This document shows positions 42,034 to 53,532 of a stretch of DNA of 64,000 bases, piece by piece. Source of the stretch: Halicephalobus mephisto. Lineage: Eukaryota; Nematoda; Chromadorea; Rhabditida; Panagrolaimidae. Numbering within the stretch: the stretch's first letter is position 1; each line of letters starts with the position of its first letter. Under the pieces are notes generated by a model. The model did not search any database. It was not told the origin of the DNA and saw only the letters and a list, made by a program, of their open reading frames with translations. The stretch spans positions 186,001 to 250,000 of the forward strand of contig SWDT01000186.1 in the NCBI GenBank assembly GCA_009193035.1, read 5' to 3'. The translations under genes were made by a program, and so were the position numbers.

Positions 42034-43514
42034 ATGGAGTACAGTAAGCTTCCTGCGAATCCAGTATGTTCTTAAACTCTAAATACTCAGATTAATCTTG
42101 ATTTTTAAGTTCTACGAAATGTACAAGGATTCAGGTATTCTGACTCTGGCAATACCAGGGATATCTATGTTCCTCGTTATTGGTACTACAGGAATCCTGG
42201 GAAATACGGCTGTGATACTTATTACCATATCATCAAAGTAGGTTTTTTAACAACATGGATTGTGAATTCAAAATCCGTTTCCAAAATTTGTCCCTATATT
42301 TTGTTGTAAATGTTTTTGGGCATAGTTATGAATGATGCATAACTGTTTAAATTAGTTAATATCTCTAACGAATCATCTTTTCTAGAAATTTGCGTTCCAC
42401 GACCAACTATCTTTTGGCATTCCAATGTTTTTTCGACTCCCTCCACTTCACGGCTCATTATTATCTAGCTTATGTCATCTACTCAGGCAAGAATTTCGAC
42501 ACCCTTCCTACCTGTTATCGAATTATGGTTGCTCCTTTAATTGGTCTTATGTTTGGAATATACTTGATTTTTCTAATTGCGTTCGACAGACTTATTGCAA
42601 CGTTCTTTCCTTTCCGACATCAGAGAATGAACAAATCACTGTATTTGGGAAGCATCATGACTCTCTGTATTGGAGTCACTGCTTACATTATGTACCTTGG
42701 ATATCTGAATGCAGAAGCGAACAAGGACTTTATGGTGGTTTGCTTGGTTGTTGAAGGTGAGAGGTTTTTGACAACTAACCGAACAAATTGTAGCAGTTTA
42801 GATGTTTTCGGAAAGAAATCATATATTTGAGAATTCTGATGATAAAGAAATAACTGCTCAAGAATTAACATGGGATGTCGTCGCATCCTCTTCATACAGT
42901 TACAAGACGGATAGGATAGCGTCTCACGTTAATAGTTATGAGATTATTTCTTCTCTTCTTAAACCTCTTTCATTTCCGGAAAATCTCTAAAAATTTTGAG
43001 CTTTATCAAATCAATTACTTTCTTTTAACTATTATCCTTTTCAGGCATTCATGGACCTATTCTTGCTACCTTTACATATATGATAGTTGTTCTCGTACTT
43101 GCAGCCATGGCTATCTATATCATCATTGGGATATATATCCGTTGGAGAAACGATTCGAGTCCTACAACAAAGAAACTCTTCAAATCTCTCTTCATTCTCT
43201 GTATGCTAATGGGGTGTTCGTGGGCTTTTGCTTCCATCGGTAGTAGTCTTTGTTTTGCCCTCGGACTCTCAGAACGACTGACTTTCTTTGTTCCTCTCTA
43301 TAGGGGACTCACACTCAACATTGCTTGCGCTTCCAATTTCTTCGTTCTGACCCGTTATTCTAGTGAATACCGTACTGCAGCTAGAGAGTTCTTCAGCAAG
43401 TTTGGCATCACTTTCTTCAAACCAATCGTCGAAAAATCCAAAGTTCTTAACATAGCTTCTAGTCAGAAAGTTACTGCACCCACTGTTCCAATAGATCTTT
43501 CAGCTTCTTCCTGA
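42034..43514 (+). CDS. srsx-family 7TM chemoreceptor (gene B)
   Basis: Exons 42034-42063, 42110-42237, 42386-42756 and 43045-43514 give 332 residues. MEYSKLPANP is extracellular. TM1 follows (AIPGISMFLVIGTTGILGN), then NLRSTTNYLLAFQCFFDSLH, the AFDRLIATFFPFRHQRMN loop (DRY-like) and a C-terminal segment with NIACASNFFVLTRYSSEYR. Architecture and motifs are those of nematode srsx receptors, thought to act in chemosensory neurons. Gene C 3.5 kb downstream has identical exon lengths and ~90% similarity, so the pair is a recent tandem duplication. Ligand unknown. Confidence 0.88.
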
Positions 43515-43583
43515 AATTCAACGTTATCTTAGGATAAGAGTTCAAAACTTCGTTTTCCGCCCTCTCTAACATTCATGATACAC

Positions 43584-43685
43584 GAGACATAAGAACTGGA
43601 CAAACTAGGTATACTTCGCCACAACGAAGGACAGTGGTGTAAAGGAGCTTCTTCAATCGAGAGTGCATACCAGTTCTTATGTCTC
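43584..43685. repeat. Small foldback element with 16-bp inverted ends
   Basis: GAGACATAAGAACTGG at 43584-43599 is repeated in perfect inversion at 43670-43685. The 70-bp interior has no ORF. It may be a short MITE or a stem-loop 3' of gene B. Confidence 0.65.
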
Positions 43686-44919
43686 TATTATCACAGGTTT
43701 CCCAACGGATATTGGATCGTCCTTATCTATTATTGTTCGAAGATAACAAAAACCATTACTTTTAAATTTATTATGGCTATGATTAATTAAATGAGAATGT
43801 CTGAAATGATGAAGTAAAATTGAATAATCTAAAAAACTAAAATCATCAAGCTCATTAAATTGAGCTGAAAATTCGGATATTACATAACAATACTAAGTTT
43901 ATTGCACAAATATAGTCGACGTCATAAGTTATCCATTCCGCTCATTTTTTGGATTTTATATTACTTAATGAATATGTGCCTCATCAGCCTTTCTTTTTAA
44001 TACAATTTACTTCTTGTTATCTATTAATATGATTGTTGACAAAATCACTTTTGAGGACTAAACTTTAATCTATAAATCAAAAAATGTAGCTTTGATAATC
44101 TTGTAATTTTGAAATCTGCCATATTTAAATTTCGTGTCAAGTCATCTTGAGATATTTTTCAGGCTTTCTCGTATAAAATTTTAAATATGATTTTTACGGG
44201 GGAGTCATTTAAGACAATATGTGAACATATAGTACTTTTGGAAAGCATGAATTCAGATATCACTATCTCCATGAGAGTTAATTTTTCCCATGAACACAAC
44301 TTGACACTTTCATTTGTAGTGTCATTTCCCATAAGATTTTTTACTTTCTTTCCAAAAAATTAAGTTTTACATCTTGTATCCATTTTCTTTAATGTTTTAA
44401 ACCTCCTCCCACGTCTCAAAGAGGTTTATGAAATTGTGTTTTAAACATATCAATCTCAATGCAAATTATTGTTAAATTTTGTAATGAATGGAAAAATAAA
44501 AAGAAGAAATATATTATATATGTACAAATGAACATCTCTTGACAATTACTGTAATGAAATATTCTTCCCTCACACATTTCCTGAGTCAAATTCTGAGTTT
44601 TAAAACTTCCTGCAATTAATGAAATATTGTTATAATTGGGAAACTTTTAAACTTTAACAGCACGCTACCCTGCTTTTTGTAAAATTCTCTTTATTAAAAA
44701 TAGCAGAAAATCTTTTTTGTATTTTAAATTCCCAACAGTATTTTCATTTTATATTATTTAAGAATTTTCACAAAGTATATATTTCATAAACATTCTTGGA
44801 AGTAAGTTTTAGTTCCATCTTTTAAATTTAAATTTATCTTAACAATACACAGAATATTTCTGTTGTCAAAGGTTTTTAAAGAATTTACTTTAAATCGATA
44901 TTTTTAAATAAAATCTGAT

Positions 44920-46888
44920 TATATAATAAGATCGCGGAATGTAAATCTAGTTCCGACGCGAGATCCCCCCGAAGTTCATAGAAGCTCATTTGTCCTGCAG
45001 GACGAGTCGAATGAGGCTCAGAACTCCAGTACTTAAGAAAGTCACCAAACCTCCATCACCACGCGATAGAAAGACAGACTATGTTTTTCTTGTATTATTT
45101 TTTGTTTATTCTTTATATCAATCTGTTGTTCCCTTAGGTTTGAGACATATGTTGTACTGTAATTTCGTTGTATTATAGTAAAAAAGAAGGACTATTTCTC
45201 TTCAGATTATGATAGAACTGCGTGGATCGCGTCATAGTTCACAACAAAAATGAGATGTCACTCTGAAAAATACTTCTGAACCGCAAATGCAGCAGAAGTC
45301 ATGGTATATAATGAAATTAAAGAGATTGCCAAGTTACTCCGTAAAGACATCATAATATGTATTCTTGTGTCAGAAGTAGAGCCAATGATAATGAACATCA
45401 AAGAAATTATCGATAGTTCATTGTGTTGAGAAGGTTTAGAAATTTATGCAACTTTGAACCTACAACAGAGAGCAATTGTTTATGTAATTCTTCATGATTA
45501 GGGGCAATATTTTTCATCGGTGATTCTGAAGGATCAGGAAAAACTTACCTGTACACTATATTGAACAGTGTCTTCACTGGCTAACAAGAAAAATATTGAA
45601 CGCTGCTTGGTCGAGAATTGCAGCAACTTTATTTTTACAAAGAGGGACAATGCATGCAACATTCAAACTTGCTGTTCCAATTGATGACACTAATAGAAGC
45701 GTCAATACGCAAATGTTCTAAAGTTACAACAAATCGATTTTGTAATTCAAGATGAAGTGTCAATGATTCCAAGACGAGTAGTTGATACCATTGATCAGCC
45801 AGTTGATGACAAGAATGATTTTTGAAAGTAATTTTCGTCAAATTCCATCAATTGTGCCAAAACGCTCATAGACTACAATCATTACTATTAGCATTAAACA
45901 TTCGAAATTATGGAAATGCTTTAACCAATATTCATTATCTGCAAACATATGAGACGAAGACAACAGATTCAATTGATATAATTTTTTAATTCAAATTAGA
46001 AATAGGCAATTAAATGATAAAACTCGCAACCTGAAAGTTCTATTCAGTTTGTTAGATTCTGATAACATCAATAGGGACATCTTTAGTAATATTAACATAA
46101 CCAAAGAAATGGAAACCATAGCTGACAGAGTCGCTTTAACTCCTAAGAATTTTGATTTCCTGGAAATTAGCATCAAAATCTTAACAAGTCTACTGGGTGA
46201 AGAACAAATTTCCAAGAACATAAATAAAATCATTTACGGCGCAGTTGCTGAGGGAAAATGATTTTTCGATGGGATTTCTCAACTCTTAGACACCTCGAGA
46301 ACATCCTCTACATGAACTTTATCTACAGAAAGATAATGTAGTAATACTTCTCTGCAGTCTTCGAGGTTAATCATGAACTCTGTAAAGGCACACGTCTAAC
46401 AATCGACTAAATACACAAGTATTTTTTGTACTGTAGCAGTACTACTGGAAACCGAAAAGATTAATGCATGCTTATTCCGAGGGTGGACTCTCTTTCAAAT
46501 GCTAATGATGAGTCTCCATTTAAAATTAGAAGAAAACAGTTCTCCATAAGATCAATATTTGCAATAAATATTAATAAAAGTCAGATATAAACTTAATAAA
46601 TCAATCTCTATCTCACATAACCAACATTCTTACATAAACAATTATATGCCGTATGTTCAAGGACCCGAAACAGAAGGAACTCAAAATCCCTTTCTCACCG
46701 AGTACAAACAAAATAACAAATGTCGCTTATAAAAAATGTTTTGGATTAATTTTGTCGTATTATATTCGGTTAAGTTAAGTTGTGTTAAATAAAAATTACT
46801 TTTCTCGAGAATTTCTGATTAATTAAAATCCTTGGACAACTAAAAAGACCAACTATAGACAGGTCACAACATTTGTAATTTCAAAAAG
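44920..46888 (+). mobile_element. Decayed Helitron/PIF1-type helicase insertion
   Basis: Fragments in shifting frames read LNLQQRAIVYVIL, IFFIGDSEGSGKTYLYTI (Walker A), RIAATLFLQRGTMHATFKLA, VIQDEVSMIPRRVVDTID, FRQIPSIVPKRS and finally VALTPKNFDFLEISIKIL. This is the ordered motif series of the PIF1-like helicase domain of Helitrons. Several stops and frameshifts break it, and no Rep domain is seen. Comparison with gene B's upstream region places the insertion between ~44920 and ~46888. The left edge ATCTGATTATATAATAAG begins with TC as Helitrons do, but I see no clear CTRR right end. Confidence 0.7.
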
Positions 46889-46979
46889 AACAACTCTTAT
46901 TTTAAGGATTCTAGATGAAAATATCTGGTAATTGATAATTTTCAGTTTTCTATTGAAATTCATTTCTACTTTGTCCATC

Positions 46980-48551
46980 ATGGAGTACAGTAAGCTTCCT
47001 GCGAATCCAGTATGTTTTTAAACTAAATACTCAGATTAATCTCGATTTTTAAGTTCTATGAAATGTACAAGGATTCAGGTATTCTGACTCTGGCAATACC
47101 AGGGATATCTATGTTCCTCATTATTGGTACTACAGGAATCCTGGGAAATACGGCTGTGATACTTATTACCATATCATCAAAGTAAGTTTTTCAACAATGT
47201 CGATTGTGAATTCAAAATTCGTTTCCAAAATTTGTCCCTATATTTAGTTGTAAGTCATCCTACATAATAATTATGCAAAAAAAAGCATAGCTTGTGGCCC
47301 AATAATAAATGCAAGGAATCACTATTGTATGTAATTTTGGTAATCATTGTAATATTGACAAAAAGTGCAATATAATTGTTGTGATATTCATGAACATTTA
47401 GCAATTGGAGAAAAATTCGTACTATTTGACAAAATAACGTTAAACGTTAAAGATTACATAGTCTTGTATGACGAAACATACAAATGTTTATAGCACTCGT
47501 GTCATGCGCAAACTATGATTTCTTATGTGTAAAAGTAATGCTCCACTACTTTAATTAATATCGCTAATTTGAATTTCCTTTTAGAAATCTCCGTTCCACG
47601 ACCAACTATCTTCTGGCATTCCAGTGTTTTTTCGACTCTCTCCACTTCTTAGGTCACTACTACCTTGCTTATGTCATCTACTCAGGAAAGAATTTTGACA
47701 CTCTTTCTACCTGTTATCGAATTATGGCTGCTCCTTTAATTGGTCTTGTCTTTGGAATATACTTGATTTTTCTCATTGCATTCGACAGACTTATTGCGAC
47801 GTTCTTTCCTTTCCGACATCAGAGAATGAACAAATCACTGTATTTGGGAAGCATCATGACTCTCTGTATTGGAGTCACTGCTTATATTATGTACCTTGGA
47901 TATCTGAATGCAGAAGCGAACAAGGACTTTATGGTGGTCTGCTTGGTTGTTGAAGGTAAGAGGTTTTTGACAACTAACCGAACAAATTGTAGCAGTTTAG
48001 GCTTTTCGAGAAAGAAATCATGAGTTTGAAGAAAAAATTTGAGGATTTCAATGGCTCTCTTTTAACTATTATCCTTTTCAGGCATTCATGGACCTATTCT
48101 TGTTATCATGACATATATAACAGTTGTTCTCGTACTTGGAGCTGTGGTAATATACATCATCATTGGGATATACATTCGTTGGAAGAACAATTCCACCCCA
48201 ACAATAAAGAAACTCTTCAAATCTCTCTTCATCCTTTGTTTGATAATGATGTGCTCATGGGTGTTCTCTGCCGCCGGTAGTAGTCTTTGTTTTGCCCTTG
48301 GGCTCTCAGAACGACTGACTTTCTTTGTTCCTCTCTATAGAGGACTCACACTCAACATTGCTTCTGCATCTAATTTCTTCGTTCTGACCCGTTATTCTAG
48401 TGAATACCGTACTGCAGCTAGAGAGTTCTTCAGCAAGTTTGGTATCACTTTCTTCAAACCAATCGTCGAAAAATCCAAAGTCATCGAGATGGTCCCTAAT
48501 CAGAAAGGTACTGCACTCACTACTCGAAATGACGCTTCCCTTTCTTTTTAA
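46980..48551 (+). CDS. srsx-family 7TM chemoreceptor (gene C)
   Basis: Exons 46980-47009, 47054-47181, 47585-47955 and 48082-48551 (30, 128, 371, 470 nt, exactly as in gene B) give 332 residues. The first exon peptide MEYSKLPANP, the AFDRLIATFFPFRHQ loop and the NIASASNFFVLTRYSSEYR tail are shared with gene B. Differences cluster in the exon-4 start (PILVIMTYITVVLVLGAVVI) and the C-terminus. Intron 2 is much longer than in gene B (403 against 148 bp), so it gained sequence after duplication. The gene is intact although its distal upstream region is separated from it by the Helitron-derived insertion. Confidence 0.88.
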
Positions 48552-50177
48552 AGAACTATATTTTATGGTAAAAGTTTGAAACTTCATCGTTATTTGTTAA
48601 GTTTACAAACAACAAAAGTCATGCTTTTTATATTTGTTATAGCTATAACTAATTAAATGCGAATCCTTGAACTAGTCGAATAACCCAATAAACTAAAATT
48701 ACCCGAATTCATTAGGTTGATGCTGGAAATTTGGATGTTCCGTAATAATAAGGATACATTTCACAAATAGAATTTTATTGTAAAATTCTTCTAGAAGTAT
48801 ATATTTTGTATAATTTTTTACAAATACGGATATCATCAGTTTGTTTTACTACTGATGAAATATACTTATTGAGGTGTTTTGATTAATTGTCAGGAGCATT
48901 ATTTGTTGAAAACTCAATAGAAATATATGAGAAGTATGATTTCAACAAATTTCTTTGTTTTGGATCTTAAACTCTGCTGTTTAGAGTTTGTTCAAATTTA
49001 TTTGAAGTATTTTCTACGCTTCCTGTACACAATTAGAAACATAATCTTTTAAAATTTGATCAATCTGAGATGTTAGTTTAAAATACTGATCTCTTCAAAG
49101 ATGTAGCTTTAAAAACTACTTTCATCTAATAATATTTGCTCTCAGAGACTGTATTAGATAATTACTCAATTTTTTACGGAACTTACTTTTTGATTAGCTT
49201 TTCAAAAAAGTTCCGGTTCATAACAAAGTTGTTCGTGTTCTCTCTGAACTCTTTCCACTGTTAGAGGAAGTTTAGCAAATTGTATTTCGATCTGGCTCAT
49301 CTTACTTTTAATTACCTTTGAAGTTTTTTAAAATTTACAATTATTGAAGGAAATAAATATAAGCAATATGCAAACAAGTAAACACTTTTTTGTAATTATT
49401 GAGATATGATATTCTTTATTCATATGTTCTCTGAATTAAACTTTCAGTTTTGGGATTTTTCATAATTAGAATTATGAATAGTCCAATAATGAGAAAACTT
49501 TTTAAACCGCGACAGCACGCTATATTTCTGTTTTATGGAATTTTCCTTTCTTAGAAAATACTGACAACACTGAAAAATGTCCTTGTCTTTAAGCATTTCC
49601 ACAATGCTTTAATCTTAGATGGCTACAAATTCTTGGAAAAAATATGATCTATAAAACCTCCTGGAAGTACATTTCAGGTCTATCGTCTGGGACAGGAACT
49701 GATCTTGGCCATAAGTAATTTGTTTAAAAACTTTTTGCTTTTTGAATTTTTGAAAACTTGTACTTGAATCGCCATTGAAATTCCAACAAAATATTACTAA
49801 TGCCATAAGTTAAGGATTCAGAATCTGCCTCAAATTCAATTCAATTAGGTGGGCAAAGTTTCATTGAGATCAAATGTTTCAAACAGCCAGATCCGCCGTT
49901 AAACAGATTAACTGAGATGAATATTAAAATCATATGAGCTGAAAAAGAATTGAAATAAAAATCCACATTTTTCATGATCTTGTTATTAAGTTATATACTA
50001 TATAAATGGAAATATTTTCCTTATAAATTAACTTCTGTTAAAAGTCATTCTGTCAGGAAACATTTCGATAGTTTGATGTTTTGGGAATTCTTGACAGCTG
50101 AACCAAATGTTTGTTACATTGGGATTCTAAACGTAGTAATTCTTCTTACTACTGATTAGTATTAGTTTCTTTATTGT

Positions 50178-50199
50178 TTCGAACTTGGGTAATTAAACC
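50178..50199 (-). other. SL1 spliced-leader-like 22-mer
   Basis: On the minus strand 50199-50182 reads GGTTTAATTACCCAAGTT, identical to the first 18 nt of nematode SL1; the last four bases are CGAA instead of TGAG, so 20 of 22 match. No GT donor follows, so it is unlikely to be a working SL RNA gene. It may be the 5' end of a retroposed trans-spliced mRNA or an SL RNA pseudogene. Confidence 0.7.
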
Positions 50200-50327
50200 A
50201 ACGAAAGTGATAATTATAACAACGATGGTAAAGCAAGATATAATACATAATATTACGAAGATTTAAAGCATTATATAATTACAGTAAACACAGAACTCGA
50301 ATTAGACACATTAATAGTGAAATGTAG

Positions 50328-50648
50328 AGGTCCGCTTGTCTCTTTTGCATTGATGATTTATCTGTCATTCTCTTCACTACTATCATCTTCGATTGCGTCG
50401 ACAAAACCCAAGAGTATCCTCTTACCTGCTCGCTAAGGTTTGGCGACTCCATTTTGGAGATTGTCGTTTTATACTTCAACTTAACTGCTTTTGATACTTT
50501 TTTTGCAACTGGGTGTTTTTTTGTACTGATTACAATCATCTCATTGGTTATTCGAAAAAGTGATTACAAACATGATAGAATTCAATCTAAATTTAGAGAT
50601 TTTCTCGATTATCTCGCTTTAGAAGATCATCTTGCAGAAATGGAATAA
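50328..50648 (+). CDS. Orphan open frame with one hydrophobic segment (uncertain)
   Basis: The frame is open for 106 codons after a stop at 50325, preceded by TGTAG, which could be a splice acceptor. The only internal ATG is at 50454. It contains a plausible membrane segment (FATGCFFVLITIISLVI) and a charged tail (SDYKHDRIQSKFRDFLDYL, ALEDHLAEME). I do not recognise it, no upstream exon could be linked, and a chance frame is possible. Confidence 0.25.
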   Translation, partial: RSACLFCIDDLSVILFTTIIFDCVDKTQEYPLTCSLRFGDSILEIVVLYFNLTAFDTFFATGCFFVLITIISLVIRKSDYKHDRIQSKFRDFLDYLALEDHLAEME

Positions 50649-51288
50649 ATTCTGAATCAGTATTTTAAGAGCCACAAATGACATATGACGCATTCCGAAA
50701 GATCATTTCGAGTAAATTCACTTCCCTTGTTAGTTTTGATTACATGATAAAAAAGATTTTCTTTACCGAGCGAAATTTAAAAATAAATTTACAAAAATGA
50801 AACTTTCATAAATCAATTACGGTGCGTTATTAGTAGCAGATCTATTGGATAATATTCTACAAAAAGCAATTAGAGAATAATCCATTGGAACTAAAAACTT
50901 CTGAATACTCGGTTCAATGTCTGAATTGATTTGACGTTTATCCATTTGAACAAAACTGAAAATCATAATTTTCTTTTATTACAGTATTATCACTACTCTT
51001 TAAGAAATAATAATCAGACTTTCGTCAGCTAAAATTATTCAGTAATTGCCTTCGTAAATTTTCCCATATTTTAACTCAAAGTTAACGAAAGTAGAAAATT
51101 CGAATCTTTATTAATAATTAAAAACTCAATCATGATGAACACCGTTATCTTATCATATCCTTTATTCAATTACACAAAGTTTCGGATCTGATTAGAGAAT
51201 ATCTAAATATCTCCAAAAATTTCACCATTGCCTTCTTGAAAAATTAAACATCCTCAAAATCAAATTTTTTATAAAAGTAATTTCTTTA

Positions 51289-53296
51289 TTAAAGATTCTT
51301 CTTATCAGAACCACCATCATTTCGATAAAAATTAGACTTGACTAGCACAAAATTGAGGTATAAAAAGAAAAGCAAAAAATTAACAAAAGAAAATCCTGCA
51401 TTCATCAGATCAAAGAGATGAGGATATCTACTTGGAGGATCGCCAAACAACTGAAGTCCCGCAATCGCCAGGAATGTTGTGAGTTGAAGAGATTTACTGT
51501 AGTTCACTAGATGCGAATCTGACTCTCGAATTATTCTAACTGCAAAATGGAAGAAAATAAAAAGGATAATAATTTCTGGATTTTCATCTTTGATGCATAA
51601 TGAATACATACTGAATGAAGAAGCATCCAGAAACAATATCACAGCATCGAAATTGTCGTATAAAACGAACAATGATGGTCTGAAACCCTTCAAGTTACAA
51701 ATTTCCAAATTACAGTAACTCACATCGCAGCCATTAAGATCGTTTTTTCGTGGACTTGGAAACTAAACAAGTAGAAGGACAAAGAGCTGATCGTCAGAGT
51801 TATTCTCAAATTCCTCTCAGACGGCTTAACGAATAGGATCACCAACGAAGGCAAGAGGGAAATTAGGACCAATACCGTACTTATTTTTGCCAAAGTGGAT
51901 ATATCGAAAATTTCCTTCACTTTGTAGACGACATTCAGACAACACCAGAAATTTGCAACTTTGTCTTCAAAAATACCTCTGGCAAAAGGGAAAAGTCGAT
52001 GGAGAACTTGCTTAGCCACAGATAAGTCCGTCAAAAAGGGGATCCATAAGAAAATGAAAGAGAAAATCACCACAGATCCGATTTTGGCAAGATTTAAAAA
52101 TCTAAAGTAAAACATAATTTGGAAAAATTTAAAATAACTCACGTCCCAGTAGTTTTCTCAACAAAACTAAGCTTATTGCTGTGGATAATCGATCTGGAAA
52201 AGATATAGACGAAAATAGGAAGAGCATGATAGAGCTCCATTTGCTTAAAGTTGAGAGCAAGGACAAATAGGACACTTCCGAGAAGAAACCTTTGCTTATG
52301 GAAAGCAAAAACTGCATAAACGAAGAATCCAAGAGCAATATGATTGTATCTGAAATCAAATTTAATGTTTTTGATTAAAAACAATTTTAATTATGGGTAT
52401 TTTTTGAAACAAAACTTGGATTTTTTTAAATTAAAAATCTAAATCTCGTACTACATTTCTATATAAAAAAGTACAGATTTACATAGAACAATTCTCAAAG
52501 TAGAACTTACTGAAAGTGGCCGTTGTCGACGAAGATCAATCCAGGATAAAGCAGAGCTATAGAAACATGAATGAATTTCTTACTTAAGGGCAAATTCTTC
52601 GGTGATAAGAAATTCATCATTAGAATAATCGCTGGACCGTAGAAGAGCATCATAGTGATGATCACGGAAGTCCTCATGAAAGCCAAATGAGACGGAGATT
52701 CGATTCCGTGAGAAGTCTTCAAAGCAACCCAAGATTTATCAAACAAATCCGATCTGAAACTCCTCAATAAACCAAAATCACAGCCAAAACCTTACATTTT
52801 CCCCAAAATCAAACTGTGATACGCCGTCAACGGGGGGTAATCCAAGCCCCAGTACTCCAGGTTGTTGTCGGAAGTGTTAAAGTACCTAAAAATTAACTTT
52901 TCCCATATAAAATTTACAAAGTCCTTTACCATTCCTTAATTGGCAGATGAAGAGTAATCTCCATCCAATGTCTCTGGGCCTCAAAGTCCCCGAACATTGG
53001 GGGTTTCTGGAATCCTAAAAAAATCCATATAAAAGTAAATTTTAAAAAATTACCAGAATATTTTGCGGCCGAAACGACGCTTTGGAGGATGAGGAACAGC
53101 CCTAGCAAGGATATGTAGAAATAAAATTCGTTTTTTTTGCTGATTTCATCCAGACTTTGGACCTTGGATTTATGGACATCTTCGATCGTCTTTTTTTCGC
53201 TTTTTTTAATCTTAAATTACTGATTTAAAAAAATAAAATTTAAAATAAACTTACATTTGTCACTTCGTATGTGATCTTGTCTACACGTAGGGACAT
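51289..53296 (-). CDS. algn-6: ALG6 dolichyl-P-Glc alpha-1,3-glucosyltransferase
   Basis: Eight minus-strand exons (53296-53255, 53210-53054, 53014-52930, 52885-52796, 52753-52511, 52349-52143, 52101-51724, 51679-51289) give 464 residues. ALG6/ALG8 signatures are present: the first lumenal loop with [14 protein letters not shown] and [13 protein letters not shown], then [15 protein letters not shown] across an intron, [29 protein letters not shown] and [16 protein letters not shown] and FQVHEK point to ALG6 rather than ALG8. It adds the first glucose to Man9GlcNAc2-PP-dolichol in the ER for N-glycosylation. About ten membrane segments are expected. It is head to head with VRK-1, with 236 bp between start codons. 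The N-terminal 38 residues are a basic cytosolic extension. Confidence 0.94.
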
Positions 53297-53532
53297 TTTC
53301 GATATAAAAAAATCATAAAATAAAAGAAATAATTCCAACTGAAATGATTCAAATTTGCCAAGTTGTAGATAAAAATTTCCAAAAATCTCGAAACGAAAAT
53401 TTCACCTTCAAGCGGGAAAGTTTTTTTTGAAGTTCCTCTTCCTCATTTGTCTCTCGCTTTTTTACTTTTTATTTTTATTTTTTATTTTTTATTCATCTTA
53501 GCATGTTTTTTTAGGCCCGTCAGAACGTCAAG

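Larger units (their letters stand above)
43515..46979. other. Spacer between srsx B and C, with foldback and Helitron insertion
   Basis: It contains a small foldback (43584-43685), then a diverged duplicate of gene B's upstream region (~43960-44920). An insertion of ~1.97 kb carrying helicase remnants (~44920-46888) follows, then the last ~90 bp of the duplicated upstream region just before gene C. No intact gene is present. Confidence 0.7.
48552..51288. other. Spacer with eroded third srsx upstream unit and SL1-like sequence
   Basis: From 48890 to 49860 the DNA resembles the upstream regions of genes B and C (for example the AACTTT...GACAGCACGCTATA...TTTT segment near 49500), but no receptor exons follow. 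An SL1-like sequence lies at 50178-50199 and an orphan open frame at 50328-50648. The rest is AT-rich and featureless. Confidence 0.5.

Noticed and set aside
44980..45025. Hammerhead-ribozyme-like hairpin (GTCCTGCAGGACGAG)
   Set aside because: It forms a good stem, but the CUGAUGA and GAAA core bases do not match. Kept only as a palindrome inside the Helitron-related insertion.
50178..50280. Functional SL1 RNA gene
   Set aside because: The 22-mer is not followed by a GT donor or Sm-site context, and its last bases differ from SL1.
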